From positions 1-64,000 of the forward strand of contig NZ_JBAKBF010000006.1 of NCBI RefSeq assembly GCF_036881715.1: a stretch of DNA of 64,000 bases, read 5' to 3'. The notes below the pieces were generated by a model, which was not told the DNA's origin, ran no database searches, and saw nothing but the letters and a program-made list of their open reading frames with translations. Of this stretch, positions 32,893-43,481 are shown piece after piece. The first letter of the stretch is position 1, and the number at the start of each line of letters is the position of its first letter. The position numbers and the translations under genes are program-made. Origin of the DNA: Pannonibacter anstelovis. GTDB lineage: Bacteria; Pseudomonadota; Alphaproteobacteria; Rhizobiales; Stappiaceae.

Positions 32893-34850
32893 CCATGGGC
32901 CGGGCCAGCAAACCCGCACTTGCGGGGCCCTTGCAGCGGCGGCTGGCACCGGTTCTGGCTGCCTGCCTTGCGCTGCTGCTGGTCCTGCCCGTTGCGACGC
33001 GGCTGGAGCCGCGCCTTGGCGATGTGATCCTGTTTGCAGGAGGCGGCACTCCGGCGGAACGGCGCGAGGATATCGTCATCCTCACCATCACCGAGGAAAC
33101 CCTGGCCGCCTTCCCCTACCGCTCGCCCATCGACCGTGGCTTTCTCGCCGCCCTGATCCGCCGCATCAGCGCCGCCGGCCCCAAGTCCATCGGCATCGAC
33201 ATTCTGTTCGATGGCCCAAGCGACCCGGTGAAGGATGCCGATCTGCTGGCCGCTATCGACGAGGCGCCAAGCCCCGTGATCCTGGCCGTTGCCAGCGACC
33301 TAAACGACCTGACACCGCAGCAGAGGCTTTATCTAGGGCATTCCGTCAGCGGGCGCGGCCATGGCTCCATCGTGCTGCAGCGGGACGATGCGGACGGCAT
33401 CGTGCGGCACCTGCCTTTCCCAAAGGACCGGGACGGCGCCCCCATAATGACCTTCACGGCAGCGCTTGCCGCCGAAGCAGCCGGCACGCCGCCGCCCCAC
33501 GGGCGCATTCTCTATCAGGCGCCGCAAGGCGATGGCCTCACCGCCTTTCCGCAGTACCCCGCCCACACCGCGGCCCTGTTGCCGGATGAATGGCTTGCCG
33601 GGAAATACGTGCTGATCGGCACCGACCTGCCGCATCTTGACCAGCACCCGGCCCCCATGGTTTCACTGGCCGGTTCCGAGGATGGCACCGTGCCGGGCAT
33701 TGCCATCCATGCGCATATTCTGGCGCAGGTGCTGGAAGGCCGCAGCCTGCCTGCCCTGCCGCTGGAGGCAGGCCTGCTGCTGGCCGCTCTTGCCGCCGTG
33801 CTGACTGTCACGGGCTTCACCCTGACGCCGAAGCCCGGCCAGTTCTTCCTCGTTCTCTCCCTCACCTCGCTCGCATGCCTTGCCATTTCCGCGCTGCTGC
33901 TGCGCCTGCAGATCCTGCAAGTGCCGGTGCTGACCTTACCGGCCGCGGCCATCACTTCTGCGCTGCTGCTGGCGCTGTTCCGCTGGCGCATCGACAGGTC
34001 GGAGCGCGCCTTTCTCAACACCGCCTTCTCCCGCTATGTCAGCCCGCAAGTCGTGCAACGGCTCACGTCGGGCAGGCTGAGCCTCGCGCTTGGCGGGGAA
34101 AAGCGTGAAGTCACCTATGTGTTCACGGATCTGGAGGGCTTCACCACCCTGTCTGAGCAGCTGACGGCAGATCAGGTCGCCACCATCCTGAACCGGTACC
34201 TTGACCGCATGTGCGATCTCTTCGTCAGCCACGGCGCCACCATCGACAAGCTGATCGGCGATGCGGTGGTCGGCTTCTTCGGTGCGCCTGAGGATGACCC
34301 GGAGCAAAGTCTCAAGGCGGTCAAGCTGGCACTGGCGGTGGATGCCTTCTGTGAGGGCTTCCGCAAGGACATGGCGGCGGAGGGCATTCCACTTGGCGTC
34401 ACCCGCATCGGCATGCACAGGGGTGAGGCTGTCGTCGGTAATTTTGGCGGTAGCCGGTTTTTCGATTATACAAGCATTGGCGACACGGTGAACACCGCCG
34501 CCCGCCTTGAAGGCGCCAACAAGTATCTGGGCACGCGGATCTGTGTCAGCGCCGCAGCCGCGGCCCATGCTCCGGGCTTTCGTTACCGCCCCATCGGCGA
34601 TCTGGTGGTCAAGGGGCGCGCCGAACCCTTGCCTTGCGTCGAGCCTATGAGCGAAACAGAGGCTGGCGCAGACTGGCTGGCTGCGTATGAATCTGCCTTT
34701 GTCTTGCTGCATCAGGGCGATACAGAGGCGGCGCGGCAGGGATTTGAGGCGGTTCTGCGCCTTCGTGCGGATGACGGCCCCTCACGGCTCCATCTGGCGC
34801 GCCTCGGGCAAGGTGAAACAGGTACGCAGATCGTTCTGGGTGGCAAATAG
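32889..34850 (+). CDS. CHASE2-domain adenylate cyclase (class III)
   Basis: This 653-residue inner-membrane protein should convert ATP to cyclic AMP in response to an envelope signal. After one N-terminal membrane segment, a CHASE2 sensor fills about 40-290 in the periplasm, followed by three membrane segments (about 293-365) and the catalytic domain (about 405-580). Metal ligands D414 (FTDLEGFT) and D458 (KLIGDAVVGFFG), the adenine-selecting pair K454 and D526, and catalytic N535 and R539 are all present, so it is a complete homodimeric adenylate cyclase. It overlaps the caspase gene and is followed 38 bases later by the FecR-like gene. Confidence 0.93.
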   Translation: MTMGRASKPALAGPLQRRLAPVLAACLALLLVLPVATRLEPRLGDVILFAGGGTPAERREDIVILTITEETLAAFPYRSPIDRGFLAALIRRISAAGPKSIGIDILFDGPSDPVKDADLLAAIDEAPSPVILAVASDLNDLTPQQRLYLGHSVSGRGHGSIVLQRDDADGIVRHLPFPKDRDGAPIMTFTAALAAEAAGTPPPHGRILYQAPQGDGLTAFPQYPAHTAALLPDEWLAGKYVLIGTDLPHLDQHPAPMVSLAGSEDGTVPGIAIHAHILAQVLEGRSLPALPLEAGLLLAALAAVLTVTGFTLTPKPGQFFLVLSLTSLACLAISALLLRLQILQVPVLTLPAAAITSALLLALFRWRIDRSERAFLNTAFSRYVSPQVVQRLTSGRLSLALGGEKREVTYVFTDLEGFTTLSEQLTADQVATILNRYLDRMCDLFVSHGATIDKLIGDAVVGFFGAPEDDPEQSLKAVKLALAVDAFCEGFRKDMAAEGIPLGVTRIGMHRGEAVVGNFGGSRFFDYTSIGDTVNTAARLEGANKYLGTRICVSAAAAAHAPGFRYRPIGDLVVKGRAEPLPCVEPMSETEAGADWLAAYESAFVLLHQGDTEAARQGFEAVLRLRADDGPSRLHLARLGQGETGTQIVLGGK

Positions 34851-34888
34851 GCCTAGCCCGGTTGAGCAAAAGCAGCATGAGGTTCGGC

Positions 34889-35611
34889 ATGTTCCGGCAA
34901 GTGATGATGGCAACCGCTCTGATGGCGGCAAACGTGGCCCCGGCGCTCGCGGAGATGATTGTGGTTGCAGCCAGCGGGGATGCCGCATTCCATCCCGGCG
35001 ACCGGATTGCGGAGGGTACAAGCCTGCAATTGCCAGAAGGGGCAAGGCTTACCTTTCTTTTCAAGTCCGGTGAAATGAAGGTGATCAGCGGCCCCTTCGA
35101 AGGGAACATAGCCGGGGATACACCCGCCGCCGCACCGATCAGCACCTGGGAGACGATCAAGAGCTTTCTCGGCGCTGCCGAACAAAAGTCCGAAGTTCTG
35201 GGCGCCTCACGCAAGGCAGACAGCAGCCTGCCGGAACAGCCGGGCATATGGCTCGTCAGCATCGACAGCTCCGGCAAGCGTTGCGCCCGCAAGGATCAGC
35301 TGACCTTCTGGCGGCGGGATACAGATGACGCACTGACCATCGCCTTGCGCAGCGAAGCAGCGCGGGCTTCAGACCTGACATGGCCGGCCGGCAGCCATAC
35401 CCTCTCCGCTCCCGCATCCTTCGCCGCTACCGAAGGGCCCTTGGCCTTTTCTGCCGGATCAAACTTGCGCAAGTTCGACATCAAGGTGCTGCCGCAGGAT
35501 CTGGAAGGAGCCGCGCCAGGGGCCGTGCTTGGCTGGCTGCTCGACAGCGGTTGCACGCGCCAGGCCTCGGCGCTCATTTCCCGCGTCCACGCGGGAGAGC
35601 CACTGGAATAA
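34889..35611 (+). CDS. Secreted FecR-like protein
   Basis: This 240-residue protein has a signal peptide (MFRQVMMATALMAANVAPALA) and then a stretch, PGDRIAEGTSLQLPEGARLTFLF, that resembles the FecR sensor domain. The remainder is poorly conserved with Cys residues that could pair. The ATG at 34889 is chosen because GAGG lies 6 bases upstream; ATG at 34877 and TTG at 34862 are alternatives. FecR-like proteins are often encoded next to CHASE2 adenylate cyclases, which supports the assignment. It likely passes or tunes the periplasmic signal to the cyclase. The FecR call is from pattern only. Confidence 0.65.
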   Translation: MFRQVMMATALMAANVAPALAEMIVVAASGDAAFHPGDRIAEGTSLQLPEGARLTFLFKSGEMKVISGPFEGNIAGDTPAAAPISTWETIKSFLGAAEQKSEVLGASRKADSSLPEQPGIWLVSIDSSGKRCARKDQLTFWRRDTDDALTIALRSEAARASDLTWPAGSHTLSAPASFAATEGPLAFSAGSNLRKFDIKVLPQDLEGAAPGAVLGWLLDSGCTRQASALISRVHAGEPLE

Positions 35612-35636
35612 GGCGAGGGCTTTTGGCCCCCGCCTT
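35610..35636. terminator. Bidirectional terminator between convergent operons
   Basis: AAGGCGAGGGC and GCCCCCGCCTT pair with one mismatch around TTTTG in the 33-base gap between two convergent genes. Confidence 0.6.
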
Positions 35637-35644
35637 CGCATGCT

Positions 35645-36775
35645 TCAGCTGAGCCGCAGGAACAGACCGGCGCAGAGCTTGGCACGCTCAGGGAGGCTGT
35701 CGATCAGGATATGCTCGTTGAGCGTATGCAGCCCGGCGCCTCGCACTCCGATGGAGTCCAGCGTCGGAATGCCGAGAGCGCCGGTGAAGTTGCCATCCGA
35801 CCCGCCGCCCGCACTGGCATGGCTCATCTCAAAGCCCACTTCTGCGGCCAGTTCCCTGCCGACTTCATAAAGCGCCAGCGTGCCTGCATCCGGCTCCCAC
35901 ACGGGCCGGGTGACGCCGCGTGTCACCTCGATGATCACGTCGCCGCTGTCATCATTGAGCGCCAACATCCGCTCCACGCCCGCATCAAGGTCCGCCTGCC
36001 GCTTGGCCATGGACAGCACCTGCCCCTCGCAGAGGGACGAAACGCAGTTGACCCACTCACCGCCCCGGACGATGCCGACGCTGAAGGTGCAGTCCTCGCC
36101 TGTCATCGCCTCGATTTCCAGCACCTTGCGGGCCATGGCGGCAATCGCCGAGCGCCCGTCCTTCAGCGCCCAGCCCGCATGGCTGGGGCGGCCAATGGTG
36201 CGCAGGTTGAAGCGGGCGATGGCGTAGCGGCCCGTGACGCAGCCGCCATCCTCCCGCGCCGGTTCAGGCACCAGCACATAGCGGTTGCGCAGGGCCTCCA
36301 TCTCGATGAGATCGCGCGTCGAAGGCGTGCCCACTTCCTCATCGGGGGTAAAGAGCACGGTCACCGGCAGCGGTGTGGTAAGCCCGGCGCGGATGATCTG
36401 GCGCAGGGCTTCGACGGCCACGTAATTGCCGCCCTTCATGTCCTGAATACCCGGCCCGTAAGCACGGTTGCCCTCGATGCGGAACGGCAGCTTTTCCAGC
36501 GTGCCGACGGGATGCACCGTATCCATGTGGCCGCTGACGAGAATGCCCGGCTTGCCCTTGTCCGGATGCGGCAGGCGGGCGCGCAGTGACCCGCCAAAGC
36601 CCATCCGCCCCGGAATGCGCTCGATATCCGCACCAAGCGCTGCCAGCTCATAGGCGGCGAGATCCATCATCCGGTTGAGGGCAGCCGCGTCATGGGTGGG
36701 GCTTTCGCATTCCACCCAGGGGCGCAGGCCCTTGATCATTTCATTGCTGTCGAAAGGTAATTCCGTGAAACGCAT
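35645..36775 (-). CDS. M20 metallopeptidase, glutamate carboxypeptidase type
   Basis: This 376-residue cytoplasmic enzyme is a two-zinc M20 peptidase like carboxypeptidase G2. Metal ligands and catalytic residues are visible at H83-x-D85, D112, and E146-E147 (TPDEEVG). No signal peptide is present. It is the last gene of the MlrC/oligopeptide-importer operon, 56 bases after the other M20 gene, and would remove terminal amino acids from imported peptides or folate-like N-acyl glutamates. The substrate is inferred from context. Confidence 0.9.
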   Translation of the reverse strand: MRFTELPFDSNEMIKGLRPWVECESPTHDAAALNRMMDLAAYELAALGADIERIPGRMGFGGSLRARLPHPDKGKPGILVSGHMDTVHPVGTLEKLPFRIEGNRAYGPGIQDMKGGNYVAVEALRQIIRAGLTTPLPVTVLFTPDEEVGTPSTRDLIEMEALRNRYVLVPEPAREDGGCVTGRYAIARFNLRTIGRPSHAGWALKDGRSAIAAMARKVLEIEAMTGEDCTFSVGIVRGGEWVNCVSSLCEGQVLSMAKRQADLDAGVERMLALNDDSGDVIIEVTRGVTRPVWEPDAGTLALYEVGRELAAEVGFEMSHASAGGGSDGNFTGALGIPTLDSIGVRGAGLHTLNEHILIDSLPERAKLCAGLFLRLS

Positions 36776-36831
36776 GGCCTGCTCCCGGCGGATCTGCGTG
36801 AAGGGATGAGGTTGAGGATCAGACAGCCAGC

Positions 36832-37992
36832 TCAGGCCGCCAGCCGCCGCTCGGCGATGCGGGCATAGATGCTGGCGCCGACCGGCAGGATGGCGTCATC
36901 CAGCACGAAACCCGGATTGTGCACCGGCACGCCGCCGCTGTGGCCAACGGTGCAGTAAGCCCCCGGCACGGCCAGCAGCATGTCGGCGAAGTCCTCGCTG
37001 GCCGGCACCAGATCCACCTGATCGGTGACGAGATCACCGCCGACAATTTCGGCTGCCGCTTCCAGATAGGCTGCACTCAGGGATGGATCATTGCGCAGCA
37101 CCGAGAACACGGGCCGCAGTTCCGGCGTGATGGTGACATCGAAGCTGGTGGCATAACCGGCGCAGAAGGCCTCGATCCGCTCATGAATGAGATCGCGCAC
37201 GCCATCGTCGAAGTAGCGGATCGTGCCGGAGATGACCGCCTGATCGGGAATGACGTTATAGGCCGTGCCGGAGTGGATCTGCGTCACCGACAGCACCGCC
37301 GGCTGCACCGGCTCCACATTGCGGCTGACGATGCTTTGCAGGTTCTGCACCAGCGAGGTGGCAACGATGATCGGGTCCTTCGAATGATGCGGTGCCGCGC
37401 CGTGGCTGCCGCGGCCCTGAATGGTGATGTCGAAGAAGGTGGAACCGGCCATGGCAACGCCGGGGCGCACCGCCACCCGGTTCGGCTGGGCAAGCGGGTT
37501 GTTGTGCATGCCATAGACTTCATCGCAAGGGAACCGGTCGAACAGCCCGTCCGCCAGCATGGCCCTTGCGCCGCCCAGCCCCTCTTCGGCCGGCTGGAAG
37601 ATGAAGACAACGGTTCCGGCAAAGTCCCGGGTCTCGGAGAGATAGCGCGCCGCGCCCAGCAGCATGGTGGTGTGGCCATCATGGCCGCAGCCGTGGAACT
37701 TGCCTGGATGGGTAGAGCGGAAGGGCAGATTGGTGTGCTCGTCCATGGGCAGCGCATCCATATCGGCACGCAGGCCAATGGTCCGCCCTTCGCCCTTTGC
37801 CCCTTTCAGCACGCCGACAACGCCGGTCTGGCCGATGCCCCGGTGCACCTCAAGGCCCCACTCCTCCAAAAGGCTGGCGACAATGCCGGATGTGCGCTGT
37901 TCCTCGAAGCCGATTTCCGGGTGGGCATGGAAGTCATGGCGCAGGGCCGTCAGCTCCTTGGCATAACCGGCGATTTTCTCGATGACGGGCAT
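36832..37992 (-). CDS. M20 amidohydrolase (aminoacylase/hippurate hydrolase type)
   Basis: This 386-residue cytoplasmic metallohydrolase cleaves N-acyl amino acids or similar amides. Motifs RADMDALP (D77), GCGHDGHT (C102, H104) and PAEEG (E136-E137) match the M20D aminoacylase group closely. It follows the importer ATPase gene after a terminator-like hairpin and precedes the second M20 peptidase, so the operon pairs uptake with two complementary hydrolases. Confidence 0.92.
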   Translation of the reverse strand: MPVIEKIAGYAKELTALRHDFHAHPEIGFEEQRTSGIVASLLEEWGLEVHRGIGQTGVVGVLKGAKGEGRTIGLRADMDALPMDEHTNLPFRSTHPGKFHGCGHDGHTTMLLGAARYLSETRDFAGTVVFIFQPAEEGLGGARAMLADGLFDRFPCDEVYGMHNNPLAQPNRVAVRPGVAMAGSTFFDITIQGRGSHGAAPHHSKDPIIVATSLVQNLQSIVSRNVEPVQPAVLSVTQIHSGTAYNVIPDQAVISGTIRYFDDGVRDLIHERIEAFCAGYATSFDVTITPELRPVFSVLRNDPSLSAAYLEAAAEIVGGDLVTDQVDLVPASEDFADMLLAVPGAYCTVGHSGGVPVHNPGFVLDDAILPVGASIYARIAERRLAA

Positions 37993-38035
37993 GGGGCAGT
38001 CCTCTGACAGATGAAATGAAACGGAAAGGGAAGAA

Positions 38036-38067
38036 GCAGCCGGGGCGGCTGCGGATGCCCCGGCTGC
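38036..38067 (-). terminator. Hairpin between importer ATPase and M20 amidohydrolase genes
   Basis: GCAGCCGGGGC and GCCCCGGCTGC form a perfect 11-bp stem with a 10-base loop. On the minus strand it is followed by TTCTTCCC, so it may terminate part of the transcripts before the two M20 genes. Confidence 0.55.
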
Positions 38068-38082
38068 GGCGGACGCTGGGCC

Positions 38083-39750
<1,668 letters not shown>

Positions 39751-39757
39751 CACAGGC

Positions 39758-40645
39758 TCAGCCCTCCCTCTTGCGCAGGCGCGGATCCAGGAGATCGCGG
39801 GCCGTGTCGCCAAGCAGGTTGATGGACAGGATGCACAGGGACAGCATCAGCCCCGGCCAGAAGATCAGCGAGGGCTTGAGCTGAAAGTGCATCCGCCCCT
39901 CCGCCATGATGTTGCCCCAGGTGGGAATTTCCGTGCTGACGCCCGCGCCCAGGAAGGAGAGGATCGCTTCCGTGAGGATGGCCGAGGCGCAGATATAGGT
40001 GGCCTGCACGGTCAGCGGCGCCAGCGTGTTGGGCATCAGGTGCTGCCGCAGGATCTTCGGCATGGAAGACCCCAGCGCCACCGCCGCCTCCACATAGGGC
40101 TCCTCGCGCACGGACAGCACGACGGAGCGCACCAGCCGCACCACGCGAGGGATTTCCGGAATGGTGATGGCGGCAATCACCGACCAGAGGCTCGGGCCGT
40201 TGAGGGCGACCAGCGCAATCGCCAGCAGGATCGACGGGATCGCCATCAGACTGTCCATGATCCGCATGATGATCGCGTCCGCCAGCCGGAAGAAGCCGGA
40301 GACAAGGCCGATGGCAAGGCCAATGAGAACGCTTGTCACCGCAGCGCCAATGCCGATGAACAGCGACACGCGTCCGCCCATCATGACGCGGGAGAAGAGA
40401 TCCCGGCCATAGGCATCGGTGCCCAGCAGATTGGTTTCCGAAGGGCCCTTCAGCCGGTTGAGCGCATTGATCGCCAGCGGATCGTGAGGGATGTAGAGCG
40501 GAGCCAGCGCTACGGCGATGGCGATGATGGCGAGCACGATGGCCGCCACCATCGGCCCGCCGCCAAGCTTGCGAACCTTCACCGGCAGGGACAAGAGGCG
40601 CAGGACTGGCTGCAGCCGGGATACGGGGTCTGAAGAAGCTGACAT
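39758..40645 (-). CDS. Oligopeptide ABC transporter permease, DppC type
   Basis: This 295-residue inner-membrane permease has an N-terminal DppC-type extension and about six membrane segments, with the conserved EAAVALGSSMPKILRQHLMPNT loop for the ATPase. It starts at the ATG at 40645, which overlaps the dppB stop as TGATG, so translation is coupled. Confidence 0.94.
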   Translation of the reverse strand: MSASSDPVSRLQPVLRLLSLPVKVRKLGGGPMVAAIVLAIIAIAVALAPLYIPHDPLAINALNRLKGPSETNLLGTDAYGRDLFSRVMMGGRVSLFIGIGAAVTSVLIGLAIGLVSGFFRLADAIIMRIMDSLMAIPSILLAIALVALNGPSLWSVIAAITIPEIPRVVRLVRSVVLSVREEPYVEAAVALGSSMPKILRQHLMPNTLAPLTVQATYICASAILTEAILSFLGAGVSTEIPTWGNIMAEGRMHFQLKPSLIFWPGLMLSLCILSINLLGDTARDLLDPRLRKREG

Positions 40646-41586
40646 CAATACCGGATCCTCGGGTCAAGAAAGCTGTAGGCCACGTCGATCATCAGATTGA
40701 TGAGAACGTAGACGGCACTTGTCAGAAGGATCATCGCCTGGATGACCGGATAGTCACGGGCCAGGATCGCATCGACGGTGAGCCGGCCGATGCCGGGGAT
40801 GTTGAAGACGCTTTCCGTCACCACCACGCCGGAAATGAGCAGCGCAAAGCCGGTGCCGATGATGGTCAGGATCGGCACCGAGGCGTTGCGCAGGGCGTGG
40901 CGGAACAGCACCGCCTTCTCCATCAGCCCCTTGGCCCGGGCGGTGCGGATGAAGTCCTCGCCCAGCACTTCCAGCATGCTGGCGCGCGTCATGCGGGCGA
41001 TGAGCGCAATGTAGATCGTCGCCAGCGTCAGGCAGGGCAGGATGGCACGGGCCAGGAACTTGCCGAAGTCCTGCGATGGTGCCGCGTAGCCCTGCACCGG
41101 CAGCCAGCGCAGCTGCAGCGAGAACACCTGAATGAAGAGATAGCCGATGACGAAAACCGGAATGGAAAAGCCCAGCACCGAGAAGGCCATCACCGCATAA
41201 TCCGTCCAGGTGCGGTGCCGCCAGGCGGCCAGCACACCCATGGGCACGGCGATGAGCACGGCCAGAGTGATGGTCATGACGGCGATGTTGATCGTCGGCC
41301 AGATACGCTGGCCAATCAATTCCGTGACCGGAACATTGGAAATGAGTGAAATGCCGAGATCGCCATCGGCAAGGCGCCCGGCCCAGGTAACGAACTGGGT
41401 GAGAAGCGGTTCGTTGAGGCCCAGCGAGGTGCGGATCTTCTCCAGCTGCTCGGGCGTTGCCGCGTCACCGGCAAGGATCGCTGCCGGATCGCCAGGTGTC
41501 AGGCGCAGCAGCAGAAAGACGAATATGGCGACGCACAACACGACCGGAATGACGGCCAGGATGCGCCGGAAGATGTAACCGATCAT
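40645..41586 (-). CDS. Oligopeptide ABC transporter permease, DppB type
   Basis: This 313-residue permease begins with the typical DppB helix (IGYIFRRILAVIPVVLCVAIFVF, N-terminal segment) and has the EDFIRTARAKGLMEKAVLFRHALRNA coupling loop and the C-terminal end DPRIRY. It follows the binding-protein gene after a 130-base spacer carrying a hairpin, and pairs with the downstream permease. Confidence 0.94.
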   Translation of the reverse strand: MIGYIFRRILAVIPVVLCVAIFVFLLLRLTPGDPAAILAGDAATPEQLEKIRTSLGLNEPLLTQFVTWAGRLADGDLGISLISNVPVTELIGQRIWPTINIAVMTITLAVLIAVPMGVLAAWRHRTWTDYAVMAFSVLGFSIPVFVIGYLFIQVFSLQLRWLPVQGYAAPSQDFGKFLARAILPCLTLATIYIALIARMTRASMLEVLGEDFIRTARAKGLMEKAVLFRHALRNASVPILTIIGTGFALLISGVVVTESVFNIPGIGRLTVDAILARDYPVIQAMILLTSAVYVLINLMIDVAYSFLDPRIRY

Positions 41587-41617
41587 CGGCGGATGCTCCC
41601 TTCCCTTCAGGCGGTGC

Positions 41618-41660
41618 GAGCGGCGGAGATCCTGTCCTTTTCCAGGCAGGCCCGCCGCTC
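41618..41660 (-). other. Stem-loop between binding-protein and permease genes
   Basis: GAGCGGCGG and CCGCCGCTC pair over 9 bp with an inner CCTG/CAGG stem. No T-run follows. Such hairpins often protect the binding-protein mRNA and raise its level relative to the permeases. Confidence 0.5.
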
Positions 41661-41716
41661 CCGATGGGCCGGGGCCGCTTCATGCGGTCCCGGCAGCCGT
41701 TCAGACGGCGGGAGGA

Positions 41717-43351
41717 TCAGTCTTCCTTCTTCATGTTCCAGAACACCGGCACCGGCGAGCCGATCATGTCCACCAGCTTGACGGAACGCCCCTGCGGGGT
41801 GAGGTACTGACCAAGCGGGACGTAGTTCACCACGTCCATGGCATGGACCTGGATCTTCTTCGCCACTTCCAGCTGCTCTTCCGGCGTTCCGGCTGCGATG
41901 AAGTCCTTGCGCAGAGCTTCCAGCTTCTCATCCGTCGGCCAGCCGAACCAGGCTGCATTGCCACGGCCGTTGAGCATCGGGTTGATCAGCGGCGAGGCGA
42001 TTTCCGGCACGGCCCAGTTGGTGAAGAACAGGTTCCAGCCGCCCTCGGACGGCTTGGACTGGCTGGCGCGGCGTGTGACCAGCGTCTGCCAGTCCATCGG
42101 CTGCAGGTCCACGGTAAAGCCCGCATCGCGCAGCGCCTGGGCAGCCACCACCGGCTGGGCGGAAATGGCCGGCACGTCGGTCGGCTGCATCAGCACCACG
42201 GGCGTGCCGTCGTAACCGGACTCGGCCAGAAGCTTCTTCGCCTCCTCGATGTTGCCGCCGCTGATGAGGCTTTCTGCCCCGGTTTCATCTGCAAGCGGCG
42301 TGCCGCAGCCGAACAGCGCACCGCAGATCTTGTAATAGTCCGGGTTGCCAATCAGCGTTGCCAGAACCTGCTCCTGGCTGATCGCCATCATGGCTGCCTT
42401 GCGAACCTTCACATTGTCGAAGGGCGGGTAGAGGAAGTTCATACGGCCCATGGTCTGATAGCCGAGCGGATCACGCAGTTCGGACACCACGTCCTCATTG
42501 CCATCGAGGAGCGGCAGCAGATCGACAGGCACCTGCTCCATATAGTCGATCTCGCCGGAAGACAGCGCATTCACCGCCGTCTGGGCATCCGGCATGGTGA
42601 CCCACTTCACCTTGTCCACGTATACCTTCTTGCCGCCGGCCATCCAGCTGGACGGCTCGTCACGCGGCACATAATCGGCGAACTTCTCGTAAGTCACGCT
42701 GACGCCGGGCTGGAACTCGGATTCCACGAAACGGAACGGGCCGGAGCCAACGAAGCTCTTGATCGACTCGGACGCCGGGGTTGCCGCAACACTGGCCGGC
42801 ATGATGAAGGGCGGCAGGGCCGACATTTTCGCCAGCGTCTCGATCAGCGGGCCATAGGGCTGCTTGAGCTTCCAGACGATTGTCTTCGCATCACCTGCCG
42901 TCAGGCTGTCGGTCACGTCGAAGATGAGCTGGCCGCCGGAATCCTTCTGCCCCCAGCGCTTCAGGGAGGCAACAGCGTCCTCCGCCGTCACCGGCGCGCC
43001 ATCGTGGAACTTCAGACCATCGCGCAGCGTGAAGGTGTAGGTCAGCTTGTCATCGGAGATGGTCCAGTCCGCCATCTGCGGCTTGGGCGTAAAGTTCTCG
43101 TCTACAGCGATGAGCACATCGTAAATCATATAGGCATGATTGCGCACGATGTGGGCGGTGGTGATGACCGGATCGGTGACACGCAAGCCGGAATGCATCA
43201 CGGCGGTAATCACCTTTTCCTGCGCCATTGCGCTGCCGGCCAGCAGCGTGCCGGCAACAAGACCGGCGGCAAGGCGGCCAAGGCCCTTCAGGCGGCGCGG
43301 GCGGCTCTCAGCCTTCAGTCTGCTTATGACCCCAGTTTCAACACTCAGCAT
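41717..43351 (-). CDS. Oligopeptide ABC transporter substrate-binding protein
   Basis: This 544-residue protein belongs to extracellular family 5 (DppA/OppA) and captures peptides or similar ligands in the periplasm. The N-terminal signal ends LLAGSAMAQE; an unusually long basic stretch (about 30 residues) precedes it. The family signature FTLRDGLKFHDGAPVTAEDAV is present. The ATG at 43351 is chosen; the open frame continues 54 codons upstream into the spacer and overlaps the M81 gene end, which is unlikely. It follows the M81 gene on the same strand and precedes the permease genes. Confidence 0.93.
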   Translation of the reverse strand: MLSVETGVISRLKAESRPRRLKGLGRLAAGLVAGTLLAGSAMAQEKVITAVMHSGLRVTDPVITTAHIVRNHAYMIYDVLIAVDENFTPKPQMADWTISDDKLTYTFTLRDGLKFHDGAPVTAEDAVASLKRWGQKDSGGQLIFDVTDSLTAGDAKTIVWKLKQPYGPLIETLAKMSALPPFIMPASVAATPASESIKSFVGSGPFRFVESEFQPGVSVTYEKFADYVPRDEPSSWMAGGKKVYVDKVKWVTMPDAQTAVNALSSGEIDYMEQVPVDLLPLLDGNEDVVSELRDPLGYQTMGRMNFLYPPFDNVKVRKAAMMAISQEQVLATLIGNPDYYKICGALFGCGTPLADETGAESLISGGNIEEAKKLLAESGYDGTPVVLMQPTDVPAISAQPVVAAQALRDAGFTVDLQPMDWQTLVTRRASQSKPSEGGWNLFFTNWAVPEIASPLINPMLNGRGNAAWFGWPTDEKLEALRKDFIAAGTPEEQLEVAKKIQVHAMDVVNYVPLGQYLTPQGRSVKLVDMIGSPVPVFWNMKKED

Positions 43352-43481
43352 GTTCGTGAACCCCGTCTGGTTGGTTGTGATGATGCTTCGTTGGAGCCCG
43401 GCCTGTTTTCCGGCCGGTTGTGATCTGCTCTGCTTCTCCTCCCATCCGCTGTTGCAAGCTGCACAGCGGTATTGCTTCTTG

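Noticed and set aside
41843..43423. Plus-strand 526-codon frame opposite the peptide-binding protein
   Set aside because: Shadow of a family 5 binding protein; no start signal or domain.
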